This document shows, piece by piece, positions 17,072 to 25,658 of a stretch of 64,000 nucleotides of DNA; position 1 is the first letter of the stretch; each line of letters starts with the position of its first letter. Source of the DNA: JASHPR01 sp963729365 (lineage in GTDB: Bacteria > Actinomycetota > Actinomycetes > Streptosporangiales > Streptosporangiaceae); the NCBI GenBank assembly GCA_963729365.1, contig CAVSNQ010000018.1:310001-374000 (forward strand). Direction: 5' to 3'. The notes below the pieces were generated by a model that ran no database searches, was not told where the DNA came from, and saw only the letters and a list, made by a program, of their open reading frames with translations. The translations under genes and the position numbers were made by a program.

Positions 17072-17089
17072 GACGGTTTCCGTACCGTC
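17072..17089. promoter_or_regulatory. Inverted repeat GACGGT-N6-ACCGTC
   Basis: Perfect 6-bp arms separated by 6 bp lie between the divergent lrp-like gene and the EamA gene, 19 bp before the latter's start. An AT-rich patch (about 17044-17061) next to it can hold -10 sequences. It is a candidate operator for the neighbouring regulator; this is inferred only. Confidence 0.35.
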
Positions 17090-17107
17090 GTCGGTGATGC
17101 TGGGTGC

Positions 17108-18205
17108 ATGACCAACAACCGCCGCCTCGTCTTCCTCGCGCTCATCGCCGCCGGGCTGCTGTGGGGTACCACGGTGCCGCTGTCCAAGCTCGCGCTCGGC
17201 TGGCTGGCGCCAGGCTGGCTCGCGTTCGCGCGGTTCGGCGTGGCCGCCGTCGTGCTGCTGCTGGTCGCGGGCCGGGACAAGGTCCGCGCCGTGTCCCGCC
17301 CGGCGGTACTGGCCAGCGGCGCGGCGGGTTACGGCGGTTCTGTCCTGCTGCAGAACCTCGGCATCGTGCGCACGAGCGTCACTCACGCGGCGCTGATTGT
17401 CGGCGCTACCCCCGTGCTCATCGCGATCATCACGGCACTCTGGGAGCGCACGGTGGCCAGGCCGGTGGCCTGGGCCGGGTTCGCCGTGTCGCTGGCCGGA
17501 GTTGGCCTGGTCGCCGGCGGCGCGGGAGGCGGCGCAACGCTTGGCGGCGATGGCCTGGTGCTGGCCTCGGTGCTGATCTCGGCTGCGTTCACTGTGGGCC
17601 AGGCCCGGCGGTTGCGCGGCCGCGACCCGGTGGCGCTGACCGGCATGCAGTTCCTGGGAGCCGCCCTCGGCGTGCTGCCGATCGCCTTGGTCGAGGGCAT
17701 GCCGGCCGAGGCCGGCGCGGGCCGCCTGCTGGCCACCGCCGGGCTAGCGTTCTGCGGCACCGTGGCACCGTTCACCCTGTTCGCCTACGCGCAGAGCCGG
17801 GTGCCCGCGGACGTTGCCGGTGCTTTCCTCAACCTGGAGCCGCTCGTCGGCGCCGTGGCGGGTGCCCTGGTTTTCCGGAACCCGGTCGGCCCGCTGCAGG
17901 CGGCCGGCGGCGCGGCCATCCTGGTTGGCATCGGGCTCAGCAGCCTGCAGCTCAGGCGCCGTCGCGCCGGGATAACCTCAGGCCTGGCGGCCGCGGTGCC
18001 GGCCCCCACGGCGGTCCCCCGGTCACCTTCGGGCGCTGGACCAGCCCGGTGGCACGGCCGGCGACCTGACCGTGTTGGCTTGCGGCATAGGGCTGGCGCG
18101 GCGGCGACGTCGCGGGCCCAGCCCGCCCGCCGCCGGCCGACGCCAGTCCGGCCCCGCCAGGCGAGGACTCGAGCTCGTCCTGAACGTTCCAGACGGGCGA
18201 GCTGA
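17108..18205 (+). CDS. EamA/DMT family transporter with unusual basic tail
   Basis: A 365-residue drug/metabolite transporter with ten membrane segments in two EamA repeats (residues about 5-140 and 150-285). The ATG at 17108 begins MTNNRRLVFLALIAAGLLWG; an in-frame codon at 17066 is less likely. After residue about 285 the protein should end, but the frame continues for 80 residues of Arg/Pro/Ala-rich low complexity. That tail lies opposite another gene-like frame (17952-18299, minus), so either the tail or the antisense gene is probably not real protein. Confidence 0.82.
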   Translation: MTNNRRLVFLALIAAGLLWGTTVPLSKLALGWLAPGWLAFARFGVAAVVLLLVAGRDKVRAVSRPAVLASGAAGYGGSVLLQNLGIVRTSVTHAALIVGATPVLIAIITALWERTVARPVAWAGFAVSLAGVGLVAGGAGGGATLGGDGLVLASVLISAAFTVGQARRLRGRDPVALTGMQFLGAALGVLPIALVEGMPAEAGAGRLLATAGLAFCGTVAPFTLFAYAQSRVPADVAGAFLNLEPLVGAVAGALVFRNPVGPLQAAGGAAILVGIGLSSLQLRRRRAGITSGLAAAVPAPTAVPRSPSGAGPARWHGRRPDRVGLRHRAGAAATSRAQPARRRPTPVRPRQARTRARPERSRRAS

Positions 18206-18299
18206 GGGCCCACACCAGCACCAGCAGCACCACCATGGCTGACACTAACGACAAGATGCCGTCGTTAGCCACTGTTGATAGGACCTTCCCCACGTCCAT
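17952..18299 (-). CDS. Possible small single-pass membrane protein, antisense to EamA tail
   Basis: A 115-residue frame starts at an ATG at 18299. Its first 45 residues look like a real protein: MDVGKVLSTVANDG, a hydrophobic helix (VSAMVVLLVLVWALSS) and an acidic NVQDELESS stretch. The remaining 70 residues are Gly/Pro/Arg-rich and run opposite the 3' end of the EamA gene. No strong ribosome-binding site is seen. No family is recognised. Confidence 0.4.
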   Translation of the reverse strand: MDVGKVLSTVANDGILSLVSAMVVLLVLVWALSSPVWNVQDELESSPGGAGLASAGGGRAGPATSPPRQPYAASQHGQVAGRATGLVQRPKVTGGPPWGPAPRPPGLRLSRRDGA

Positions 18300-18428
18300 T
18301 CAGCCATTATCGGCCGCAGTAACAACACCATGCACGGGAACCGCCATTTAACATGTTACGTTCGGCTTGGCCAGGACTCTTCGGTCAGTCCGACACCCGA
18401 ATCACCGACGGTGAAGTCCCGGTCAGCC

Positions 18429-19825
18429 TCACGGCGACAGCAGCTGAAGAAGCTGGCCCCGGTCCGGGCCCGGTGGCGGCCCGGACGGCGGATAACCGGG
18501 TTGATCGATCTTCTCCTTCATCCCGGGGCGGGCGATCACCTCCTGCGGCTGCGCGAGGCACAGCACGGTTTCCAGCAGGGCGCGGAAGACGTCTGCGTCG
18601 TAGGGCGCGGCCGCGGTCAGCCCGGTCATGATCGAGTCCGGCGGGGACCAGTCACGGCCCTCCCGCAGCGCCGTCATCTGCGCCAGCCGGGCGCGGTCGG
18701 CGCTGACCTGGTTCCAGTAGAACGGGGCGGCGATCCGCTCGGTGCCCTCGTCCCACGATCGCGCGAAGCCCGCCGGGTCATCGAGACAGTCCCTGGCGAT
18801 CCTGCGCAGCAGCTGCGCATGGACGATCCCGACGCTCAGCCCGCGTCCCGCCGACGGGTTGGTGCAGGCCCATGCGTCGCCGACGGCGGCGAACCCGGTC
18901 GCGACCGGCTGGCCGTCGATCACGAAGCGGCGGTAGCGGTCAAGACCCCCGGCGATCGCGAGCACCTCGGTGATCGGCTGCCCGTCCAGCCAGTGGGCCT
19001 GCAGCGGGCAGGCCCGCACCACGCGGGTGAAGCACTCGACGTCACGCAGGGCCTTCAGCGGCGCATCCCCGGTGGACGTGAAGACGGTCACCGACCAGGT
19101 GTCGTTATCGCCGTAGACGGTCAGCAGCGAGATCGTGCCGATCGGCGTCAGCCATGGGCCGCGCGTCGCGGGCCGGGCCTGCCGGTGAAGTAGCGCGTGT
19201 AGTAGGCGAAGCCGCTGTCCTCGGCCTCCGCGTACGGTTCGCGGGCACCAAGCGCGGTCAGCAACTGCGCGGCGGCCGAGCGCCGGCCCATTGCGTCGAC
19301 GACCAGGTCGGCGCGCAGTTCCTCGCCGTCAGAGATGCGCACGCCGGTGACGTGCGGGACGCCGGGAATCGCCGGCGGCCCGGCGGTCAGCCCGGTCACC
19401 CGGGCGCCCCGGCGGATCACCACGCCCGGCTCCTCCTGCGCGGCCGCGGCGATCACCGCTTCGATCACGGGGCGCCGGCCGGCCACGGACCACACCGCCT
19501 CGTCACCCGGGCGCGGCTCGCGGTCGGGCAGGCTCGGCGGCAGCGCCTTCAGCGGGTCCAGCCGGGAACAGCCCGCGTCCAGCAGCCGCTGCGTCATCCC
19601 GGGCAGCTCCTCGTCGCAGACCTGCCGGAACCGCGGGAACACGTTGTGCGGCTGGCGGAACTGGGCCACGCCGTGGCGCGGCCAGGACTCCCACGCTCGG
19701 CCAGGCGTCGCGGGAACGCTGCCCTGGTCGGACTCGAGCACCGTGACCTGGTGTCCGTCGCGCGCCAGCATCATCGCGGTGGACAGCCCGATCACGCCGC
19801 CCCCGCAGACGACAATCGATCCCAT
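18429..19825 (-). pseudogene. FAD-dependent monooxygenase/oxidoreductase, frameshifted
   Basis: Two abutting minus-strand frames together make one flavoprotein of about 460 residues. The N-terminal part (19148-19825) starts MGSIVVCGGGVIGLSTAMML, a GxGxxG FAD-binding motif, and carries LVVDAMGRRS. The C-terminal part (18429 to about 19145) has the second FAD motif GDAWACTNPSAGRGLSVG. Near 19145-19165 a -1 shift is needed to join YYTRYFTG to WLTPIGTISLLT; the N-terminal frame ends in AAHG-stop. It follows the adenylate-forming enzyme in the TetR operon. It could be a real lesion or a one-base sequence error. Confidence 0.75.
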
Positions 19826-19851
19826 TGCAGCTCCTCTCCCGGCGTGCGCGG

Positions 19852-21261
19852 CTACGCCGCGCTGCCGTGCAGCGGTATGAATCGCCGGGCCTTGCCCGTC
19901 CTGGGATCACGGGCAATGGCCGCAACGCGTCCGATGGTGACCTGCGGCTCGATGACGCCGGCCTGGCGCAGGCTCCGCTCGACCGCGGCGGCCAGGGCGG
20001 CTTCGTCGAAGGCCGACTCGGCGACCACCGCGATGTCGGCTCCGCGCGCCGTCTGGCGGACCTGGTACTCGCGTACGGAGGCGGCGCGCAGCAGCGCCGT
20101 GGTCAGCGCCGTGGGGTGCACCCTGGCGGCGCCGTAGCGGAAGACGTCGTCGGCACGTCCTTCGACACCCGCGCGCAGGAAGCCGCGCGCGGCCCCGGCC
20201 CCGGGCGCCCCGGCCCCGGCCCCGGCCGGAGTGAAGCGGTCGGTGAGCTCGTAGCGGATCAGCGGCTGGGTGAGGTTGTGCAGGTTGGTGACCAGCACCC
20301 GGGCCGACGTCGTGCCGTCCGGGACCGGGCGGCCCGCGTCGTCAACGCACTCGGCGACGCAGGTGTCACTGGCGAAGGTCAGCATCAGGCCGCCTGGATC
20401 GGTGTGGCCGACGAGTCCCTCGGTGGACACGAACATGTTGATCACCGGGACGCCGAACGCCTCGCTGATGGCCGCGCGATCCTCCGCGGTGAGCATCTCG
20501 GACATCGACGTCACGGCGCTCAGCCGGAGGCGCAGCCGTCCGGCGCGCTGCTCCCTGGCCAGCTCGGCCAGCTTGGTCGCATACCCCATCAGGGCGGGCG
20601 GCTGGGCCGCGTTGAGGCGCTCGACGATGCTGGCGGTCGGCAGGGTGGCCGGGGCGGAAACCATCCGCAGCGGCGCGCGGGTGGCCGTGGCGGCGGCCAG
20701 CCCGCTGGAATGCACGGGCGATGCCGCGCCCACGATCCCGATCACCATGCCGTCGGCCGGCCGCCCGCCGCTGGCCAGGAACGCGGCCATCGCCCTGCGC
20801 GTGACCGAGGCGGCGAATTCGGCGTACTCCTCGGCCGTCTGGACGAAGACGCCGCGCAGGCCGGAGCTGCCACCGGAGACCAGGCACACGTAATCGCCGA
20901 GCAGCAGGGCGGGCTCGGCCATCGACGCGGCGATGTGCCGCTCGGCCAGGTCCCGGGTCACCCGCCGGTCGGTGACGATGTCGTCGAAGCTCTCCATCAT
21001 CTCCGCCTTGGTCATGATGGGAAGCTGGGCCAGATCGGCCAGCTCGAACCGGCCGGCGTCGATCCCGGCCAGCCGGGCCGCGTGGAAGGGCGAGCGCTCG
21101 ACGGCCCGGGCCAGCAGCGCCCGCAGCCGCGCGCGCTGCCTCCCGGCCAGCTGCTGCGCGCTCCAGCCCAGGCGCTCGATGTGGCTGGCCATCTGGCCGC
21201 CGATGCCCGCGGCCATCCGGGCGCGGAGCAGGTCAAGGTCGGTGCTGGTCGTCGTGGTCAT
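19852..21261 (-). CDS. Adenylate-forming enzyme, phenylacetate-CoA ligase (PaaK)-like
   Basis: A 469-residue member of the AMP-dependent synthetase superfamily resembling PaaK. The N-terminal region has RSPFHAARLAG and LPIMTKAEMMESFDDIVTD. The phosphate-binding loop is VSGGSSGLRGVF, and the C-terminal part has TQPLIRYELTDRF and GRADDVFRYGAARVHP. The usual PaaK loop is SSGTTG-like, so this is a divergent branch. It should activate a carboxylic acid to an acyl-AMP or acyl-CoA. It overlaps the TetR gene by 4 nt (ATGA) and is followed 26 bp later by the flavoprotein. Confidence 0.82.
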   Translation of the reverse strand: MTTTTSTDLDLLRARMAAGIGGQMASHIERLGWSAQQLAGRQRARLRALLARAVERSPFHAARLAGIDAGRFELADLAQLPIMTKAEMMESFDDIVTDRRVTRDLAERHIAASMAEPALLLGDYVCLVSGGSSGLRGVFVQTAEEYAEFAASVTRRAMAAFLASGGRPADGMVIGIVGAASPVHSSGLAAATATRAPLRMVSAPATLPTASIVERLNAAQPPALMGYATKLAELAREQRAGRLRLRLSAVTSMSEMLTAEDRAAISEAFGVPVINMFVSTEGLVGHTDPGGLMLTFASDTCVAECVDDAGRPVPDGTTSARVLVTNLHNLTQPLIRYELTDRFTPAGAGAGAPGAGAARGFLRAGVEGRADDVFRYGAARVHPTALTTALLRAASVREYQVRQTARGADIAVVAESAFDEAALAAAVERSLRQAGVIEPQVTIGRVAAIARDPRTGKARRFIPLHGSAA

Positions 21262-21896
21262 GACTGCCTCGGTTCGGGAATCTCGCCGGCGGCGGGCGAT
21301 CCGGCGAACAATGCGGCGAGCTGGCTGAGCACGGACGGCACCTGCGGGAGGCCCACGGCGCGCGGGTCGGCCAGCTGCTCAAGGGCGATGCCGGTTTCGA
21401 TGGCCAGCAGCAGCTCAGCCATCTGCCGCGGCGGGACCGCGGAGGCGTGGCCGTTCCCCTCGGCCAAGGACGCGACAACCCTGGCCACTCCGTCGACGGT
21501 GCTGGCATGGGCGGCCGCGTACCTGCGGCTGAGCTGTGGATCCCGGGCCGCATGCAGCCGGAATTCGGTGACCAGCAGCCGCCAGCCCGGGTTCGCGCGT
21601 TCCGCCTGACGGGCCAGCTCAAGCAGGGCGGCGGCCCCGGAACGCCGCAGCTGGCCGGCGGCCGATGCGTTCTGCGCGGCGCGCTCGGCGATCCGGTCCG
21701 TCAGCAGGGCCAGGAACATGTCGGCCTTGCTGTCGAACCGGGAGTAGACCACGCCCTTGGAGAACCCCGCCTCGTCGGCGATCTCCTCCAGCGTCGCGGC
21801 GTGATACCCGCGGGCCAGGAACACCCGCAAGGCGGCGGCCAGCAGCAACGTGCGGTTGCGATCGTTCTGCTCGGCACGGGACAGGCGCGGGCTCAT
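21258..21896 (-). CDS. TetR family transcriptional regulator
   Basis: A 212-residue regulator. The N-terminal HTH is typical: RTLLLAAALRVFLARGYHA, then LEEIADEAGFSKGVVYSRF, then DSKADMFLALL. The C-terminal ligand domain is not recognisable. As first gene of an operon with the PaaK-like enzyme and FAD monooxygenase, and with palindromic sequences directly at its start codon, it is probably an autorepressor responding to the pathway substrate or its CoA ester. Confidence 0.92.
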   Translation of the reverse strand: MSPRLSRAEQNDRNRTLLLAAALRVFLARGYHAATLEEIADEAGFSKGVVYSRFDSKADMFLALLTDRIAERAAQNASAAGQLRRSGAAALLELARQAERANPGWRLLVTEFRLHAARDPQLSRRYAAAHASTVDGVARVVASLAEGNGHASAVPPRQMAELLLAIETGIALEQLADPRAVGLPQVPSVLSQLAALFAGSPAAGEIPEPRQS

Positions 21897-21924
21897 ACCA
21901 TCGATATTCGAATACCATCGGTAT
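21895..21924. promoter_or_regulatory. Candidate TetR operator, repeated ATACCATCG(A/G)TAT
   Basis: Two copies of ATACCATCG(A/G)TAT start at 21895 and 21912, 17 bp apart. The second is an inverted repeat ATACC-ATC-GGTAT. They overlap the start codon of the TetR gene at 21896 and lie in its promoter region, as expected for autoregulation. The binding protein is inferred. Confidence 0.55.
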
Positions 21925-21980
21925 CAATGTCAAGTGGATAGGCCACCCGGTCGCAGACGCGGGCGCCTACGCGGCCCGGC

Positions 21981-22511
21981 TTACTGCTCGGGTCCGGGCA
22001 GGATGACGCTGGCCAGCATGCGCCGCCGCCGCCCCGCCCCCGGTGCATTGGCGAGCCGCGGCTGGACAATCGTGATGAGGTCTCGTATGAGGTCAGCGAA
22101 CTCGGTGTCGGTGAGCCACAGCGCGGATGTCCGGTAGTTGACGCCGTCCCGGGCGAGGTCGGGAGAGTCGGCGGCGAGATAGCGGTCAAAATCGGCGAGC
22201 AGCCCGGCGGCGAAGGCCATGAAGGCTTGGGCGTGCTCCGCGGGCGTCATGGCCGCGGCCTCGCCCAGCCCGATCTGCGCCGCAGGGAGTCGTAGGGTGT
22301 ACGTGCGCTCGACGGCGCCGCGGACGCGGCGCTCCGCGACCACCTGCAGCACTCCGGCCTTCGTGAGGAGTGCGACGTGGCGGTACAGGCTCCCGGCGGG
22401 CACGTCATCGAGCTCGGCGGCGAGCTGCGCGGTGGTGAGCGGCCGGTCACCGAGGAACGCCTGGACGATGCGAAGCCGCACCGGGTGGAGCAGGAGATCT
22501 GCGCTCGCCAT
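21981..22511 (-). CDS. ArsR-type winged-helix transcriptional regulator
   Basis: A 176-residue protein with an N-terminal winged helix: LLLHPVRLRIVQAFLG, LTTAQLAAELDDVPAGSLYRHVALL and GVLQVVAERRVRGAVE. The remaining 100 residues are helical (ARDGVNYRTSALWLTDTEF) and match the C-terminal region found with HTH_20 regulators in actinomycetes. Start ATG 22511. It stands alone; the target is unknown. Confidence 0.85.
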   Translation of the reverse strand: MASADLLLHPVRLRIVQAFLGDRPLTTAQLAAELDDVPAGSLYRHVALLTKAGVLQVVAERRVRGAVERTYTLRLPAAQIGLGEAAAMTPAEHAQAFMAFAAGLLADFDRYLAADSPDLARDGVNYRTSALWLTDTEFADLIRDLITIVQPRLANAPGAGRRRRMLASVILPGPEQ

Positions 22512-22731
22512 ACTGGGCAGCGTAGCCAGTGCTGGACCAGCGGATCATGGACCGGACCGGCCCGGACCGCTCGGCGAGCGTATTTAACCCATGAATCGCT
22601 CAGGAGTCGCATAAGCCGTATATCCGTAGATCATGCTATTCGGCTCCGTGGCTCAGTCAGGATAAGCCATGATTCGCGTGGGACCTTCTGTTACAGATTG
22701 TGGTCAGAGGTGGGGCGGGGCTGAAGCTGGC
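22512..22731. other. Intergenic promoter region of the spherulin-like gene
   Basis: A moderately AT-rich stretch (22585-22690) with ATTTAACCC, TATATCC and TATTCGGC patches that could hold promoters. It includes a 7-codon frame MNRSGVA. A tRNA-like GTGGCTCAGTCAGGATA string at 22650 lacks the rest of a tRNA. The true start of the next gene is the ATG at 22732. Confidence 0.35.
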
Positions 22732-23736
22732 ATGTCGTCGAGGAAGAACGACCGCGGACTCCGCGGCCTGATCAGGCTCCCGGTTGCGCTGCGGGCCGCT
22801 GCGGCCGTCTTGGTGCCCGCGATCGCCCTGTGCGCCTGTGGTACCGCGGCCCCGAAGGCGGCGCCCACGCTGTCAGCATCCCGCGCCGCGTCGCTGTCGG
22901 CGTCCCCCACTCCGTCGCCGACTCCGAAGCCGTCACCGACGCCCAAGAAGCGACGGCGGCACAAGCCCCCGGTGACGCACGCCTCGGCGGCCGCCGCCGC
23001 ACCGTCGACCCCGCCTGGCCATTCCGGGTCGGGGCCGGGTTCGCCGACGGCAAGCGGCTGCCAGTCGACGTTCGTTCCGGCCTATTTCTACTCGAGCAGC
23101 ATCTGGGCGCAGGCCATTGACACCAAGCCCGACCCCGGCGTCTTGCTCCTGAACGTCGACAACGGCGTCGGGACCGGGCCCCTTTCGCACTTCCAGACCC
23201 TGGTCAAGCAGGCCCAGGATGCGGGCATCACCGTCCTCGGCTATTCGTCCACCGTCTACGGCTCGCGCGCGATCAGCTCGGTCGAGACCGAAGTCCGGGA
23301 CTACAAGTCGTGGTACGGGGTGAACGGCATCTTCCTCGACCTCACTCAGGGAACGTCTGGCGAGTTCTCCTACTACCAGACGCTGGCGAACTTCATCCGC
23401 TCGACGATCCCGAACGGCGTTGTCTGGCTGAATCCAGGTGACTACCCCGATCCGAGCTTCATGTCGATAGCCAATGTCGTGATGGTCTTTGAGGGCTCAT
23501 ACTCCTCGTACCTCTCGGACCAGGTTCCCAGCTGGATCAGCCAGTACTCGCCCAGCCAATTCGCGCACGTCATCTATGAGACGCCCCAGTCAGACTTCGC
23601 CAGCGCCGTCAATCTGTCCAGGCAACGCAGAGCCGGACACCTGTTTGTGACCGACCTGTCGGGATCCGGAAATCCGTACGGCGCGCTGCCGAGTTACTGG
23701 TCGCAGGAAGCCGGCGCCGTTCCCGCTGGCTGCTGA
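22732..23736 (+). CDS. Spherulation-specific family 4 (spherulin 4-like) lipoprotein
   Basis: A 334-residue exported protein. A basic N-terminus and hydrophobic segment end in a lipobox-like ALCAC (around residue 38). A Ser/Pro/Thr-rich linker with a KKRRRHK patch follows (to about residue 105). The folded part (FVPAYFYSSSIWAQA to the end) matches spherulin 4, a TIM-barrel-like family of unknown activity seen in bacterial wall-associated proteins: LLNVDNGVGTGP, GITVLGYSSTVYGSR, GIFLDLTQG, GVVWLNPGDYPD. I use the ATG at 22732; an in-frame start at 22669 would add 21 residues before the signal. Confidence 0.83.
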   Translation: MSSRKNDRGLRGLIRLPVALRAAAAVLVPAIALCACGTAAPKAAPTLSASRAASLSASPTPSPTPKPSPTPKKRRRHKPPVTHASAAAAAPSTPPGHSGSGPGSPTASGCQSTFVPAYFYSSSIWAQAIDTKPDPGVLLLNVDNGVGTGPLSHFQTLVKQAQDAGITVLGYSSTVYGSRAISSVETEVRDYKSWYGVNGIFLDLTQGTSGEFSYYQTLANFIRSTIPNGVVWLNPGDYPDPSFMSIANVVMVFEGSYSSYLSDQVPSWISQYSPSQFAHVIYETPQSDFASAVNLSRQRRAGHLFVTDLSGSGNPYGALPSYWSQEAGAVPAGC

Positions 23737-23746
23737 CTCAGCGGGG

Positions 23747-24598
23747 TCAGTCGCTGCCGGGCGCGGTCACGAAGTCGATCAGTTCCTCGACCCGGCCAAG
23801 GAACTCGGGTTCCAGGTCGGCGAAGCCGGTCACGGAGCGCAGGATGCGCTGCCATGCCGCCGCGGTGTTGGCTGGCCAGCCGATGGCGGCCAGCACGCCC
23901 TCCTTCCAGGGCCGGCCGGGCGGCACCCGCGGCCAGCCGGCGATGCCGAGCGCGGACGGCTTGACCGCCGCCCAGACGTCGATGAACGGGTGCCCGACGA
24001 TCAGCACGTGCGGTGATCGCACCTGCGCGGCGATCCTGGTCTCCTTCGATCCGTGTACGAGGTGATCGACCAGGACGCCCAGCCTGCGCGCGGGCCCGGG
24101 GGAGAAGTCGGCGACGATCGCGGGCAGGTCATCGATGCCCTCGAGGTACTCCACCACGACGCCGACATCGCGCAGGTCATCGCCCCAGATCTTCTCGACG
24201 AGCTCGGCATCATGGCGTCCCTCAACATAGATCCGGCTGGCCCGGGCCACCTTGGCCCGGCTCGGCGGAGCCGCGATCGATCCCGACGCCGTCCGCGCGG
24301 GCCGCCCGGCCGCCCGGCCTGGCCGATCGGGCCCGCGGGGCGAGCTCGGCCTGACCAGCATCACCGGCTTGCCCTCCAGCAGGAAGGCGGCGGGCCTGAG
24401 CGGGAACACCCTCCGCCTGCCGTGCCTGTCCTCCAGCGTGACGGCGTCCTTCTCGCAGAAAACCACGGCGCCGCAGAACTCGCCGGCGCCGTCCTCGACG
24501 ACCAGCCCGCGTTCCGCGGCGATCTGCGGAAGCTGGCGCTGTCCGGGGCGCCGGGGTCCCGCCGCGAGCACGTCCGGGTCGTAGCGAATGCTGCGCAC
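23747..24598 (-). CDS. DUF3097 family protein
   Basis: A 283-residue actinobacterial protein of unknown function, DUF3097. It has a conserved N-terminus (RYDPDVLAAG), a small beta domain (AVVFCEKDAVTLEDRHG) and a C-terminal core with ASRIYVEGRHDAELVEKIWG and LGVLVDHLVHGSKE. The YVEGRHDAELV and VDHLV elements resemble the glutamate and aspartate motifs of TOPRIM domains, which suggests a nucleic-acid or nucleotide role; that is inference. It converges on the spherulin-like gene, with 10 bp between stops. Confidence 0.85.
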   Translation of the reverse strand: MRSIRYDPDVLAAGPRRPGQRQLPQIAAERGLVVEDGAGEFCGAVVFCEKDAVTLEDRHGRRRVFPLRPAAFLLEGKPVMLVRPSSPRGPDRPGRAAGRPARTASGSIAAPPSRAKVARASRIYVEGRHDAELVEKIWGDDLRDVGVVVEYLEGIDDLPAIVADFSPGPARRLGVLVDHLVHGSKETRIAAQVRSPHVLIVGHPFIDVWAAVKPSALGIAGWPRVPPGRPWKEGVLAAIGWPANTAAAWQRILRSVTGFADLEPEFLGRVEELIDFVTAPGSD

Positions 24599-24695
24599 TT
24601 GCCGTCCTCCTCGCCAGCCCTGAACCTGCCGGAAAGTACCGTACTGAGCTCGAAGCCGGTGACGCTCGGCGCCACGCGGGGGCCGCGCGAGCGGA

Positions 24696-25453
24696 TCAGG
24701 CTGGCGGCGGGCCGGACTGCACGTCGACCGGGGCGCTGGCCGCCGGTGAGAGACCGATCTGGGTGTGCCCGGGGAGCTGGATCAGCGTGACGTCGAAGGC
24801 GCCCGTCCCGCGCGTGACCTGCGCGCTGGTGGCCGGGTTGAGTGCCACACGGTACTCGAAAGTCGCCGTGGCTCCGGGGGAGATCATCTGGATGCCCCCG
24901 GGCTCCATGACGTTGAGGTAGTCGGTGCCGAACCCCTCCACGTCGTAGGGGATGGTCTGCCACACGTTCGATGTGCTTTCCCGTTCCTGCAGCGTGCCCG
25001 CCGGGAACAGGGTGTTCGCCGTGCAGGAGCAGTGGCTCAGCGACACCAGGGGCAGGATGTTCGAGTACGGCTGCGCGGACCCGTTCGTCACGGTGACCGT
25101 GAACCGCACGGGCGAGCCGCCGGGCACGAGCCCGTCGATGGATCAAGAATGGTGACCTTGGCGGTGAGCGCCCCCGGCTGGGGCGTCGCCGGTGTGGACG
25201 TCGCGGAGGGGGTCGGCGATGCGACCGGGGTGGCCGCGGGCGACGGGGACGTGGCCGGAGCCGACGGCGGGACGCTGGCCGTCGACGCAGCCGGTGCGGG
25301 ATCAGCGCTTGGCGTGGCGGACGAAGCCGACGAGCAGCCGCTGACCGCGGCGATCGCGGCGATCGCGACCGCGGCCGGAACCGCCGCGCGCGCGAGCGCG
25401 ACCGCCCCGCGCGTGCTGCTGACGAGGGCGGCTGACCTGGCGACGATGTTCAT
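24696..25453 (-). pseudogene. Ser/Pro-rich lipoprotein with Ig-like domain, frameshifted
   Basis: The N-terminal frame starts at an ATG at 25453 (MNIVARSAALVS), with a signal peptide and lipobox VSGC followed by an Ala/Ser/Pro/Thr-rich linker. It reads AKVTILDPSTG and then goes out of frame. The C-terminal frame continues with VPGGSPVRFTVTVTNGS, a beta-sandwich-like domain ending near SGPPPA. One extra G in the GGG run on the minus strand (25131-25133) would fuse the two into one lipoprotein of about 250 residues. It is either a real frameshift or a sequence error in a homopolymer. Confidence 0.72.
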
Positions 25454-25472
25454 GTCCTGATCCTTCCGGGTG

Positions 25473-25556
25473 CCGGGTGTGACAGCGATAGGTCCGGGTG
25501 TGACAGCGATAGGTCCGGGTGTGACAGCGATAGGTCCGGGTGTGACAGCGATAGGA
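25473..25556. repeat. Four 21-bp tandem repeats upstream of the lipoprotein
   Basis: Four direct copies of CCGGGTGTGACAGCGATAGGT (the last ends in A) lie head to tail 20 bp before the lipoprotein start and about 100 bp before the divergent TetR gene. The 21-bp period is two helical turns, so all copies face the same side of the DNA. Confidence 0.85.
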
Positions 25557-25631
25557 GTCACGGGCGATCGCCGCGCCAACAACTTTTTCGCGAAGGATTC
25601 CGCACCTTTGCCCGGGACGGCCTTGCCGTCA

Positions 25632-25653
25632 AACGATACATATCAGTATCGTT
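25632..25653. promoter_or_regulatory. Perfect palindromic operator of the TetR-MerB-like operon
   Basis: AACGATAC-ATATCA-GTATCGTT is a perfect 8-bp inverted repeat with a 6-bp centre. It ends 5 bp before the TetR start codon at 25659, exactly where an autorepressor would block transcription or initiation. Confidence 0.7.
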
Positions 25654-25658
25654 GTGCC

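Noticed and set aside
22640..22725. tRNA-like start (GTGGCTCAGTCAGGATAAGC resembles a D-arm)
   Set aside because: No matching acceptor stem, anticodon arm or GGTTCGAATCC-type T-arm follows; it is not a tRNA.
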